DNA from: Draconibacterium orientale
GTDB lineage: Bacteria; Bacteroidota; Bacteroidia; Bacteroidales; UBA1556
DNA length: 26,475 bases
Assembly (NCBI GenBank): GCA_022736595.1
Contig: DZDC01000018.1
Coordinates: 1 to 26,475, forward strand
Reading direction: 5' to 3'
The translations under genes and the position numbers were made by a program. Positions 1 to 7,604 of the stretch are shown piece after piece. The number at the start of each line of letters is the position of its first letter. The stretch's first letter is position 1. The notes beneath the pieces were generated by a model. The model ran no database searches and was not told the DNA's origin. It saw nothing but the letters and a program-made list of their open reading frames with translations.

Positions 1-54
1 TTTATTATCACTGACGACAAAGGGAATGACTTTTTTGAGCAAATTGGAAAATAA
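1..54 (+). CDS. C-terminal end of an unidentified protein (partial)
   Basis: Reading frame 1 is open from the window edge for 17 codons and ends in TAA at 52-54; the last residues are DDKGNDFFEQIGK. A strong hairpin with a U-tract begins 20 bases later, as expected after the last gene of a transcript. Too little of the protein is present to name a family. The frame is inferred from the downstream terminator and the absence of an alternative. Confidence 0.5.
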   Translation, partial: FIITDDKGNDFFEQIGK

Positions 55-74
55 TACAACAATAAATTAGCTTT

Positions 75-115
75 AAGGCATTCTTTGCTTATCAAAGAAT
101 GCCTTATTTTTTTTT
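75..115 (+). terminator. Rho-independent terminator of the upstream gene
   Basis: Perfect 13-bp inverted repeat: left arm 75-87 (AAGGCATTCTTTG), 5-base loop 88-92, right arm 93-105, followed by A and nine T. It sits 20 bases after the stop of the partial gene and ends 4 bases before the ATG of the LysE-type gene. An ATG inside the right arm (99-101) is in frame with that gene but is not a credible start. Confidence 0.85.
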
Positions 116-119
116 AAAG

Positions 120-746
120 ATGGATATAAACTTATTAATCTCATTTTTAGGAGCTTCCGTAATACTAACCCTTCTACCAGGTCCCGATATTCTCTTTGTG
201 CTTACCCAAAGCTTGGGTCGAGGTTATAAAGTGGGTATCAGCATCGCATTGGGTTTGGTAAGTGGTATCCTTGTTCACACCAGCTTAGCCGCCACCGGTA
301 TTGGTCTGCTCATCCTAAACTGGAAACCTGCCTTCGACATTCTTAAATACTCAGGTGCAGGTTACTTATTCTATCTAGCTTATAAGGCCAGTCAAGAAAC
401 TACTTCACTGACCTTGGAAATTGAAAACCCTGAATTCAAAACCAATTTCAAGTTTTTTCAACTCTTCAAAACAGGCTTTGTGATGAATATTTTAAATCCA
501 AAAGTGACACTCTTTTTTGTGGTTTTATTACCACAATTTATCGACAAACATGGGTTTAATCCAGTATTTCAAATGCTAATTTTGGGGCTAATCTTTATGG
601 TTCAATCTTTTGTAATTTTTGGCAGTGTTTCTCTTTTAGCTGCTCATCTTAGCCGTAACCTACACCAAACAAACTTTGGGAAATGGGTGAAATGGATAAA
701 AGTGGCTGCGCTCAGTTTATTAGGAATACTTATTCTATTGAATTAG
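120..746 (+). CDS. LysE/RhtB-family amino acid exporter
   Basis: A 208-residue integral membrane protein of the LysE/RhtB translocator family, which exports amino acids or related small metabolites; the substrate cannot be read from sequence. The N-terminal segment contains the family signature LLPGPDILFVLTQSLGRG (about residues 17-34), followed by a small-residue helix and a conserved NPK motif (about residue 130), with about six hydrophobic segments. Length matches the usual 200-215. I place the start at 120; an in-frame ATG at 99 lies inside the terminator hairpin and would add MPYFFLK, unlike the family N-terminus. No canonical promoter is visible apart from a near match within the hairpin. 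The gene stands alone, 87 bases upstream of trmD. Confidence 0.85.
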   Translation: MDINLLISFLGASVILTLLPGPDILFVLTQSLGRGYKVGISIALGLVSGILVHTSLAATGIGLLILNWKPAFDILKYSGAGYLFYLAYKASQETTSLTLEIENPEFKTNFKFFQLFKTGFVMNILNPKVTLFFVVLLPQFIDKHGFNPVFQMLILGLIFMVQSFVIFGSVSLLAAHLSRNLHQTNFGKWVKWIKVAALSLLGILILLN

Positions 747-821
747 TTTAAACTCTCGAACCATTTTCTAATTTTATTGCGACCCAATCAAAAACAAACA
801 ATAAAATTGGACTGAAAGGCT

Positions 822-829
822 TAATTTTG
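822..829 (+). promoter_or_regulatory. -7 element of trmD, 4 bases before the ATG
   Basis: TAATTTTG matches the Bacteroidota -7 consensus TAnnTTTG. The next four bases are CCCC and then the trmD ATG at 834, so transcription would begin at or next to the start codon. No TTG lies at the usual 17-23 base spacing; the nearest (807-809) leaves only 12. Confidence 0.5.
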
Positions 830-833
830 CCCC

Positions 834-1511
834 ATGAGAATTGATATCATCACCTTATTTCCAGAAATGTTTGAGGGCCCTTTTGGCCACTCCATAGTGA
901 AGCGAGCCAAAGACAAGGGTATTGTCGAGATTTTTACCCATAACCTCCGTGATTGGTCGTTGGATAAACATAAACGAGTGGACGACTACCCCTATGCAGG
1001 CAAAGGCGGAATGCTAATGAGTCCTCAACCCATTGCCGACTGTATCGACCAACTCAAAACAGAACGAGAATATGACGAGATTTTCTACACTTCACCTGAT
1101 GGTCTTTTACTGGAACAGAAATCGCTCAATCAAATGATTGAATACAAGAATATTATTATCCTTTGTGGCCATTACAAAGGCATTGACGAACGCATTAGAG
1201 AGCACTATATTACCAAGGAATTCAGTATTGGCAATTATGTTTTGTCTGGAGGTGAGTTAGCCGCAATGGTGCTGGTGGATGGTATTGTACGCATAATTCC
1301 AGGTGCCATTGGCGACGAAATGTCGGCTTTAAGCGATTCCTTTCAAGATGGGCTGGTGGCACCACCTGCTTATACGCGTCCCAAAGTTTTCAAGGGTTGG
1401 GAAGTTCCCGAAATTTTACTCTCTGGCGACGAAAAAAAGATAGATCAATGGAAACTGGAACAGGCCATAGAAAGAACCCGAAAACGTCGTCCAGAGCTTT
1501 TAAATGAATAA
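834..1511 (+). CDS. trmD: tRNA (guanine-N1-)-methyltransferase TrmD
   Basis: Methylates N1 of G37 next to the anticodon in tRNAs reading CNN/GNN codons, using S-adenosylmethionine, and so prevents +1 frameshifting. It is 225 residues long, usual for bacterial TrmD. The start MRIDIITLFPEMF is typical. The SPOUT trefoil-knot region is clear: ILCGHYKGIDERI (about residues 109-121) and YVLSGGELAAMVLVDGIVR (about 135-153), which form the SAM site. The C-terminal helical domain ends with the family-like RTRKRRPELL. In many bacteria trmD lies with rpsP, rimM and rplS; none of these flanks it here. It is preceded by its own -7 element and followed immediately by a secreted-protein gene, so the two are probably co-transcribed. 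Confidence 0.98.
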   Translation: MRIDIITLFPEMFEGPFGHSIVKRAKDKGIVEIFTHNLRDWSLDKHKRVDDYPYAGKGGMLMSPQPIADCIDQLKTEREYDEIFYTSPDGLLLEQKSLNQMIEYKNIIILCGHYKGIDERIREHYITKEFSIGNYVLSGGELAAMVLVDGIVRIIPGAIGDEMSALSDSFQDGLVAPPAYTRPKVFKGWEVPEILLSGDEKKIDQWKLEQAIERTRKRRPELLNE

Positions 1512-1533
1512 TCACAACAAATTATATCAAATG

Positions 1534-2115
1534 ATGAAATACTTTTTAAACCTTTTGCTAGCTGGGTTGATTTCAGGTAATCTTTTTTCTCAAGAAAAGC
1601 CAATTTTCAAAGCGGGCGAATTAACCATAGGACTTGGAATTGCAATCAATGATGGACTGAAAGAAACTGGCAATGGACTCACCCAGAGCATTGGCTGGAG
1701 CAAAGCTTTGGATAAAAAACGAAAGCTACGAATTCATCCTTCCATAATTTTTGGGCAATTTGCCCCTCTTTTAGTTACCGACACCCGCGACATGTACTAC
1801 AACATCACCAATTACAACCTAAGGTTGGATTATGATCTGATAAGGTACAAAGCGGTTTCATTGGTAGCGTCAGGGGGAGTTTTCATGCAGTTTTCCAGAG
1901 GTTTAATTGGAACTGGGGGCGAAAGCAATTATAAAGATTCGGAGTATTTTGCAAGGCTTTATTTTGGTGGAAATCTTTCAGGAGCCATAAGAGTAAACCC
2001 AGCCAAAAGTCGCATCACCTATGAGTATAGACCCATCAATATATCTTTTGGGAACAACGATTTTATACTTGCCATAGGATCGATAGGCATCAGTTTCAAG
2101 TTTAAAGACAACTAA
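1534..2115 (+). CDS. Small secreted protein, probable outer-membrane beta-barrel
   Basis: I do not recognise the family. From the ATG at 1534 the product is 193 residues, with a standard signal peptide (MKYFLNLLLAGLISGNLFS, cleavage before QEK). The frame also opens at 1504, overlapping the trmD stop by 8 bases, and at 1531, but those starts prepend polar residues ahead of the signal, so 1534 or 1531 is preferred. The mature part consists of short strands of alternating hydrophobic and polar residues separated by Gly/Asn-rich turns, ending in a strand GISFKFKDN. This is the look of an 8-stranded barrel akin to OmpW/OmpX-like or Bacteroidota porin-family proteins, but a soluble beta protein is possible. 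It converges on the tamB-like gene with only 22 bases between stops and no visible terminator. Confidence 0.7.
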   Translation: MKYFLNLLLAGLISGNLFSQEKPIFKAGELTIGLGIAINDGLKETGNGLTQSIGWSKALDKKRKLRIHPSIIFGQFAPLLVTDTRDMYYNITNYNLRLDYDLIRYKAVSLVASGGVFMQFSRGLIGTGGESNYKDSEYFARLYFGGNLSGAIRVNPAKSRITYEYRPINISFGNNDFILAIGSIGISFKFKDN

Positions 2116-2137
2116 CCTTTCGATGTAAGAGATTTAG

Positions 2138-5100
2138 CTATTGGCTTTTCTTTTTAGTTTCTTTTTCTTTGGCTTCTTTTTTTCGGTCTTTGGGAGTAAA
2201 GAGTTCTTTCATAGTGTCAAAATCTTTCCGAACTGAAAGACCAACACCTTGAGTATAAGGAGCTTTACGTGAAACTGGGTCGTAGTAATTGGTTCTATTA
2301 AACACTTTTGCTCGCAATCGTCCATCATCGGTAAGTTTGTACTCAACCAAAAGATCTCCAATGATTCTAGTTTCAGAACCTGGGGTAGTACTTCCTCCTC
2401 CCGTGCCAAACCTACCATCGATAATCAATCGATCATCAAGCATGCTGTATGATAATGCCACAGCAACCTCTTGGGTTGTGATTTCATCTCCTGGATTCCA
2501 GTCAAAGCCAATTTCCACCTCATCCGACATTTGATTCAAAATATTGCTCACTTGCCCTGCTAAGAGCTCGTAGGCATTCTGAGTGATGGCATCTGGATTA
2601 TCGCCTGATTGATAACCACTAGGAGCCTGAAAACGGCCTAATACAAGCAAACTCACAAAATTCTTATTGAGCTCTTCAGTGCTACCTGTAGCTTCTGGAG
2701 ATAAAAGACTATTCACCAATTCGCGGGTGGCAATACTCTCTTCCGGAAGTTCAATTTCAAAACTAATGGTTGGGTTATATAAAAAGCCCGTGATATTAAT
2801 GATACAATTCACTTTTGACGGCTTTTTGTACACACTGGAGCTGTCAATTTGCTGCAAAAGATCCCAAAGTTTTGCATCGGTTTTATACACGGCACTCAGG
2901 TTTATTTTCGCATCCTCTACGGGCCCATCCCAAACAATAGACCCCCCAGCTGCAATGGTAAACTTCTTAGATAGAATATTTTGCATGGTAAAAAGATAAT
3001 TCCCTCTTTCAATTAAATAGCTTCCATAGATAAATAGATTTTCATCTTCATCATAAACCACTTTAATATTTCCCGCACCACGAGCCGAAATTACGTCACC
3101 AACCGTTTTATCCATCACCAGCTCAACCTTGGTTGTTGGAGTAACATTAATCTGCATATCCAAGTCAAACTTCAAGACACTTTCTTCCACCAAAGGCACT
3201 AAATCCATAGTTGTGTCAGGGTTTACAAACGTAAGAAAATCAGTTTGCGAAGCATTCAGTTGAGAGCTGATGGGAATGGACATTTCAGATTCACCCGTGG
3301 GACTCATATTCATTTTCATTGAAAGGTCGTCAAAAGTTCCTTTTAGAGAGAAACTTCCATTCCCAGCGGCTTTACCATAAAACAATTCGTTGTCTTTGGA
3401 GCTGGTATTAATCAATTCGGCATTTTGTGGTTTAACTTCAATATTTAAAGAAAAGTCATCGAAGTATTTATGAAATATTTGAGCTGTGATTTGAAGCGAG
3501 TTACCCTTACGATCTTTGGCTTGAGCATTTACAAAACCGAAATAATCGGGTTCAAATATTAGATAATCATCAATATTATAATGAACTTGAGTGTAATCAA
3601 TCAGAATGTCATCCACTTTGGTATGTAACTTACCATCTAAAATCAATTGATCAATTCTACCTCTTATATCAACCTTTCCGTCTGCTTTACCTTCAATATT
3701 ACTCGAAAAAGAAGAAAGATACGGACTGGCTACTCTTAAAGGGAAATCCTTTAAATTAGAGGTAAACTCCAATTGATCCTCTTTCTTATTAGGATAAAAA
3801 TAGCCCTCTAAGTTTAGGTTTTCAAAGCCACGATCAGGATTTGAAATCTTTACATCCACATCAAAGGCCTCCTTATCATTGAGATAAGAACTTTGAACAT
3901 CAGCCGTATGAAGAAAAACCTGATTGAAAAAGAAACTATCAATAACAAAATCGCTTTCAATGGCAGGCTGATTGAAAAGATTCATCAAACTCACCTTTCC
4001 AGTTATCATTCCTTTCAAATCAGTATCGTATTGATTAAGCACGAAATTAAAAAATGAAACATTAAAATTATCAAAACCTAATTTTAAAGTATCAGTTTCT
4101 TTATCACTAGATATTCCATTGATTTTAAAATGGTTATCATCTTGAACTAAATCAAAGTTTTGGACCTCAAAGTAGTTAGGCTTATAACGTAACTTGGCTG
4201 CATTTTTCAACTTCCACAAACTATCGTTGATAAACATTTGCGCTTCGTTGAGAGATATCGCCACAACATCAAGGGATGGAAATTCTACCTTTCCGATAAA
4301 GCTCCCCTTATGAAATGTTTGATTCAGTTTCCCATGTTGAACTTCAAAATTCAACGAATCTTGGAAAGCCAAGAAATCAATATTAAGACTATCAAAGGGT
4401 AATCCGACAGAAGACACCAATTGATTGGAGAACATATCAAGATAGTAATGATCTTTGTCCTTATTGACTTTTGCAATCAATTGCCCAAAGCGATTGTTGG
4501 CGTATGACAGCGTATCTGAAATCAATAATACATTTAGCTGATCTGTAGCAAATTGATAATCGCCCGACAGTTTGGTATTGGGAGCTACCGACAAATCGGA
4601 TACAAATAATTCGGTGAGATTTTTTGATTTTTTGGTTACAAAATTCCAATTCAAATAAGCCATAGAATCGATTCTTTGTTGCCTCCATGAAAGGTAATCT
4701 TCAGAAATTGGCAGTTTTATTTTTGTGAAATTTGGCAACAAATCACTGGCTACCAAAGGAAAAGCATTTACCAGATCATAAAGCGATGTAGCACCTCTCA
4801 TTTCACCAGAAACAAACTGACTCTTAAGGGTAATCAAACCTTGACCCTCTTCGCGAGTTGAAATTAGATTAAAGGTATCCGATTTATACACTTGATTATT
4901 AATGGCATAAAACATACTATCCAATAGGATAGCCCCAGTAATATCTTTTAAACCAGAACCTTCAATGCTCACATCAAAATTGGCACTCAAAATTCCTAAG
5001 CTATCTTCACCCACTGAAAAAAATCGGTTTAAATCAGCATTATGCACATAACCCTTTCCATTGATTAACTGGTATTTTTGAGAAAAATCGTAAATCAAAT

Positions 5101-6616
5101 CGGTTTTAAGAACGAAATCTTGGTATTTGGAAAGTAAAAAAGTATTGATTTTTCGATTACCAATATTTCCATCGATCTTCATTTGGTCGTACTGCTTTCC
5201 AGCCACGGTAAGGTTTGAAAAATTGATATCGTAATCAGCTACCAAGTCAGCATCTAAACCCTGACCTTTCATGTTTCCTTCTAAGCTCACAGCACCTAAG
5301 TAGCTAGTGCCCAGCAATTGCCCCACATCAAAGTTGGAAGTTGCTAAATGACCACTGTACTCAAAATTGGAACCGTGAAAAATTGGCCGTAAAAGAATAT
5401 CGGTAGTAGCATTTCCGAGGGCTGTTTCAAATTGAGCATTACTAACAAAATCGTAATAAAAACCAGTAAAACGGCCTTTAACTTTTATCAAACCTAACTT
5501 ATGTACATTCTTTGGAATGGGCACACTTGAACCATCAGGCAAAGCAAATTTTGCGATATCTGAGGGCAAAATACGAGCCTCATTCACTTTAAATCGAATG
5601 AAGGTTTGTTCAAAATCGGGCAAACCATTCATCGACATATCGCCGCTGTAATAGGTTTTATCTCCAAAGTAAATTTCTCCATTTTTAAACTTTAAAGCAC
5701 TTACATTTCCAGTAACTACTCCTTTAACAATCAACCTGTTACTCATTGAAGTTAAAGTAGTACTAAAATATTTTAAATCGCTCATATTAAGACTTACACT
5801 ATCCGCCGTAGTCTCAAATTGCACCTTTTCGATAAAGTCAATCCAGTCGGGCCAGCGCTCATATTTCAATTTAAATTGAAGCGCAGCATAGCTTGTATTG
5901 GCACTTAAAATTAGATTGGGAATATTAATTTCTTTGGAACTTACTTCGGTATATCCTGAAAATTGATGTATCACAAGACCACACTTTTCGCGGACGCTAA
6001 ATTGCTCCATATTTCCAAGAAATGTATCTCCTTTGATGGTAAAATCAGTAATATGAATATTAATGCTATCGGTGAATAAATGCACATAATCCATCCCTTC
6101 AAAATGCTCCATTTCTTGCAAATCAAACACAACGGAGGAATTATTCAATTTAAAATCCTTAAGAATGATTTTAATCGCTAAGGAAGAAGAGGAAGTAGTA
6201 TCAGAACTCAGAAATGGATCAATAAGATAATCAAGATTCATTTTGGGTTCGCCTTTGTATTGAATCATGGCAAAGAACAAACGATCCATTACCAAATAAT
6301 CCACCTTTAGTTGATCGTCAAGAAGCTTAATAAGATCAATTTTTACTTCAAAATTTTCCCATTTAATAAAAGCAGAATCTCTATTATCCTTAATATTTAA
6401 GTTTTTGATTTTTAATACTATAAACTTATCAACTTCAATGGATTCTATAGATACTTTTAATTGTGTTTTTCCACTAAGATAAGAAGCTACTTGCCTACCG
6501 GTAAATTCATGCATCGATGGCAAGCGAAACAAAAAGAGCCCTAAAAACAATACTCCTACCAGACCCACAAAGATCCACTTAAGTATGTTTAATAAGATAA
6601 AGAGTGCTCTTTTCAT
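2138..6616 (-). CDS. TamB-like translocation/assembly module protein (DUF490)
   Basis: A 1492-residue protein with one N-terminal membrane anchor (about residues 7-30) followed by a very long region of repeating amphipathic beta-strands, as in AsmA/TamB/YhdP-type proteins that form a hydrophobic groove across the periplasm. The C-terminal about 300 residues fit the TamB (DUF490) domain: GAGNIKVVYDED, then GSYLIERGNYLFTMQNIL and a Gly-rich IVWDGPVEDAKINLSAVYKT, ending in a charged Lys-rich tail. In Proteobacteria TamB works with the Omp85 protein TamA in outer-membrane protein or lipid delivery. No TamA gene lies in the window, so which partner and cargo it serves is unknown. The length is typical of Bacteroidota homologues. 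The start at 6616 places the anchor correctly. Confidence 0.9.
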   Translation of the reverse strand: MKRALFILLNILKWIFVGLVGVLFLGLFLFRLPSMHEFTGRQVASYLSGKTQLKVSIESIEVDKFIVLKIKNLNIKDNRDSAFIKWENFEVKIDLIKLLDDQLKVDYLVMDRLFFAMIQYKGEPKMNLDYLIDPFLSSDTTSSSSLAIKIILKDFKLNNSSVVFDLQEMEHFEGMDYVHLFTDSINIHITDFTIKGDTFLGNMEQFSVREKCGLVIHQFSGYTEVSSKEINIPNLILSANTSYAALQFKLKYERWPDWIDFIEKVQFETTADSVSLNMSDLKYFSTTLTSMSNRLIVKGVVTGNVSALKFKNGEIYFGDKTYYSGDMSMNGLPDFEQTFIRFKVNEARILPSDIAKFALPDGSSVPIPKNVHKLGLIKVKGRFTGFYYDFVSNAQFETALGNATTDILLRPIFHGSNFEYSGHLATSNFDVGQLLGTSYLGAVSLEGNMKGQGLDADLVADYDINFSNLTVAGKQYDQMKIDGNIGNRKINTFLLSKYQDFVLKTDLIYDFSQKYQLINGKGYVHNADLNRFFSVGEDSLGILSANFDVSIEGSGLKDITGAILLDSMFYAINNQVYKSDTFNLISTREEGQGLITLKSQFVSGEMRGATSLYDLVNAFPLVASDLLPNFTKIKLPISEDYLSWRQQRIDSMAYLNWNFVTKKSKNLTELFVSDLSVAPNTKLSGDYQFATDQLNVLLISDTLSYANNRFGQLIAKVNKDKDHYYLDMFSNQLVSSVGLPFDSLNIDFLAFQDSLNFEVQHGKLNQTFHKGSFIGKVEFPSLDVVAISLNEAQMFINDSLWKLKNAAKLRYKPNYFEVQNFDLVQDDNHFKINGISSDKETDTLKLGFDNFNVSFFNFVLNQYDTDLKGMITGKVSLMNLFNQPAIESDFVIDSFFFNQVFLHTADVQSSYLNDKEAFDVDVKISNPDRGFENLNLEGYFYPNKKEDQLEFTSNLKDFPLRVASPYLSSFSSNIEGKADGKVDIRGRIDQLILDGKLHTKVDDILIDYTQVHYNIDDYLIFEPDYFGFVNAQAKDRKGNSLQITAQIFHKYFDDFSLNIEVKPQNAELINTSSKDNELFYGKAAGNGSFSLKGTFDDLSMKMNMSPTGESEMSIPISSQLNASQTDFLTFVNPDTTMDLVPLVEESVLKFDLDMQINVTPTTKVELVMDKTVGDVISARGAGNIKVVYDEDENLFIYGSYLIERGNYLFTMQNILSKKFTIAAGGSIVWDGPVEDAKINLSAVYKTDAKLWDLLQQIDSSSVYKKPSKVNCIINITGFLYNPTISFEIELPEESIATRELVNSLLSPEATGSTEELNKNFVSLLVLGRFQAPSGYQSGDNPDAITQNAYELLAGQVSNILNQMSDEVEIGFDWNPGDEITTQEVAVALSYSMLDDRLIIDGRFGTGGGSTTPGSETRIIGDLLVEYKLTDDGRLRAKVFNRTNYYDPVSRKAPYTQGVGLSVRKDFDTMKELFTPKDRKKEAKEKETKKKSQ

Positions 6617-6644
6617 TTACAATTTTGGCATTATTAAAATTTAC

Positions 6645-6652
6645 AAATTTAT
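6645..6652 (-). promoter_or_regulatory. -7 element for the tamB-like gene
   Basis: Read on the minus strand this is TAAATTTG, a match to TAnnTTTG, ending 28 bases before the ATG at 6616. No TTG lies at the expected -33 spacing. The site is AT-rich, so a chance match is possible. Confidence 0.4.
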
Positions 6653-6823
6653 GTTAAAAGGCCTTTGATAGACATTCTTGCTAATTTTTCAACACATAAG
6701 TTCGGTTTACGCAAAAAAGTTAATTAGAGTTTCACAAAAAATATCAAAAGAGGCACTTAAAATTGAATCACAATTTTCCCTCAATTAATTAAAATAAAAT
6801 ATTTTTTCCATTGAGGCTTTAGT

Positions 6824-6831
6824 TACTTTTG
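6824..6831 (+). promoter_or_regulatory. -7 element for the pyrophosphatase gene
   Basis: TACTTTTG matches TAnnTTTG and ends 25 bases before the ATG at 6857. A TTG at 6811-6813 is only 10 bases upstream, too close for a -33 box. The 240-base divergent gap with the tamB-like gene holds this site, the minus-strand site at 6645 and AT-rich sequence with nothing else I can name. Confidence 0.45.
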
Positions 6832-6856
6832 CACCCGAAATTAATAACAAAACCTT

Positions 6857-7531
6857 ATGGCATCAAACAGATTAATGGATCCTATCGGACGATTGATGGG
6901 TCTCAGATACAAAAGTCACCCTTGGCATGGTGTGGATATTGGGCCTAAAAGTCCTGAAATTGTAACCTGCTTTATCGAAATGGTACCCACTGACACAGTA
7001 AAATACGAAGTGGACAAAGAATCGGGCTACCTTATCATCGATCGTCCTCAAAAGTATAGCAACATTATCCCTGCACTTTACGGCTTTATTCCTCAAACCT
7101 ATTGCGACGAAAAGGTGGCCGAATATTGCATGTCAGTTACAGGAAGAAATAACATACTTGGCGATCATGACCCTTTGGATATCTGCGTATTAACAGAGAA
7201 AGCCATCAGTCATGGAGATATTTTGGTGAGAGCAAAACCCATTGGAGGTTTTAGAATGATTGATGGAAACGAAGCTGACGATAAAATAGTTGCTGTGTTG
7301 AACAACGATGCCATGTACTCTCAGTACAACGACATCTCTGAATTACCCGATATGGTGGTGAACCGACTAAAACACTACTTTTTAACCTACAAAGACCTTC
7401 CTGGAAACCAACGTGATGTGGAAATCACCCATGTATATGGCTTGGAAGAAGCCCTTGAAGTAATCAAACGCTCGCAATCTGATTATCAAGCTAAATTTGA
7501 ACGACTTGGAAGCCTCCTAAGCAGCGTTTAA
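6857..7531 (+). CDS. ppa: Family I inorganic pyrophosphatase
   Basis: Cytosolic enzyme that hydrolyses pyrophosphate to two phosphates and so drives nucleic-acid and protein synthesis forward. The signature GDHDPLDICVL at residues 102-112 supplies the metal-binding aspartates (D103, D105, D108), and EADDKIVAV (139-147) supplies a further Asp and the active-site Lys. The upstream strand region has the usual YSNIIPALYGFIPQTYCDE. At 224 residues it is longer than the 175-residue E. coli enzyme; the extra length is about 35 residues at the N-terminus, of a kind common in Bacteroidota. The gene is followed directly by a bidirectional terminator, so it is probably monocistronic. Confidence 0.96.
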   Translation: MASNRLMDPIGRLMGLRYKSHPWHGVDIGPKSPEIVTCFIEMVPTDTVKYEVDKESGYLIIDRPQKYSNIIPALYGFIPQTYCDEKVAEYCMSVTGRNNILGDHDPLDICVLTEKAISHGDILVRAKPIGGFRMIDGNEADDKIVAVLNNDAMYSQYNDISELPDMVVNRLKHYFLTYKDLPGNQRDVEITHVYGLEEALEVIKRSQSDYQAKFERLGSLLSSV

Positions 7532-7548
7532 ATATCTAAAGCAAAGAC

Positions 7549-7594
7549 TATAACAAAAAAAACTCCTAAAATTTAGGAGTTTTTTTTTGTTATA
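7549..7594. terminator. Bidirectional terminator between convergent genes
   Basis: Near-perfect inverted repeat with about 21-base arms around a 3-base loop (7570-7572). The core is AACTCCTAA (7561-7569) pairing with TTAGGAGTT (7573-7581). It is flanked by an A-tract on the left, which serves as the U-tract for minus-strand RNA, and a T-tract on the right; even the outer TATAAC/GTTATA bases match. It lies 18 bases after the ppa stop and 11 before the stop of the minus-strand hydrolase, so it can end both transcripts. Confidence 0.92.
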
Positions 7595-7604
7595 TCTAAT
7601 CACT

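Noticed and set aside
99..119. Upstream ATG for the LysE-type gene
   Set aside because: It lies in the right arm of the terminator hairpin, and the added residues do not resemble the family N-terminus.
2289..2999. Plus-strand open frames inside the tamB-like gene
   Set aside because: They are antisense shadows of a long, well-supported coding region and match no family.
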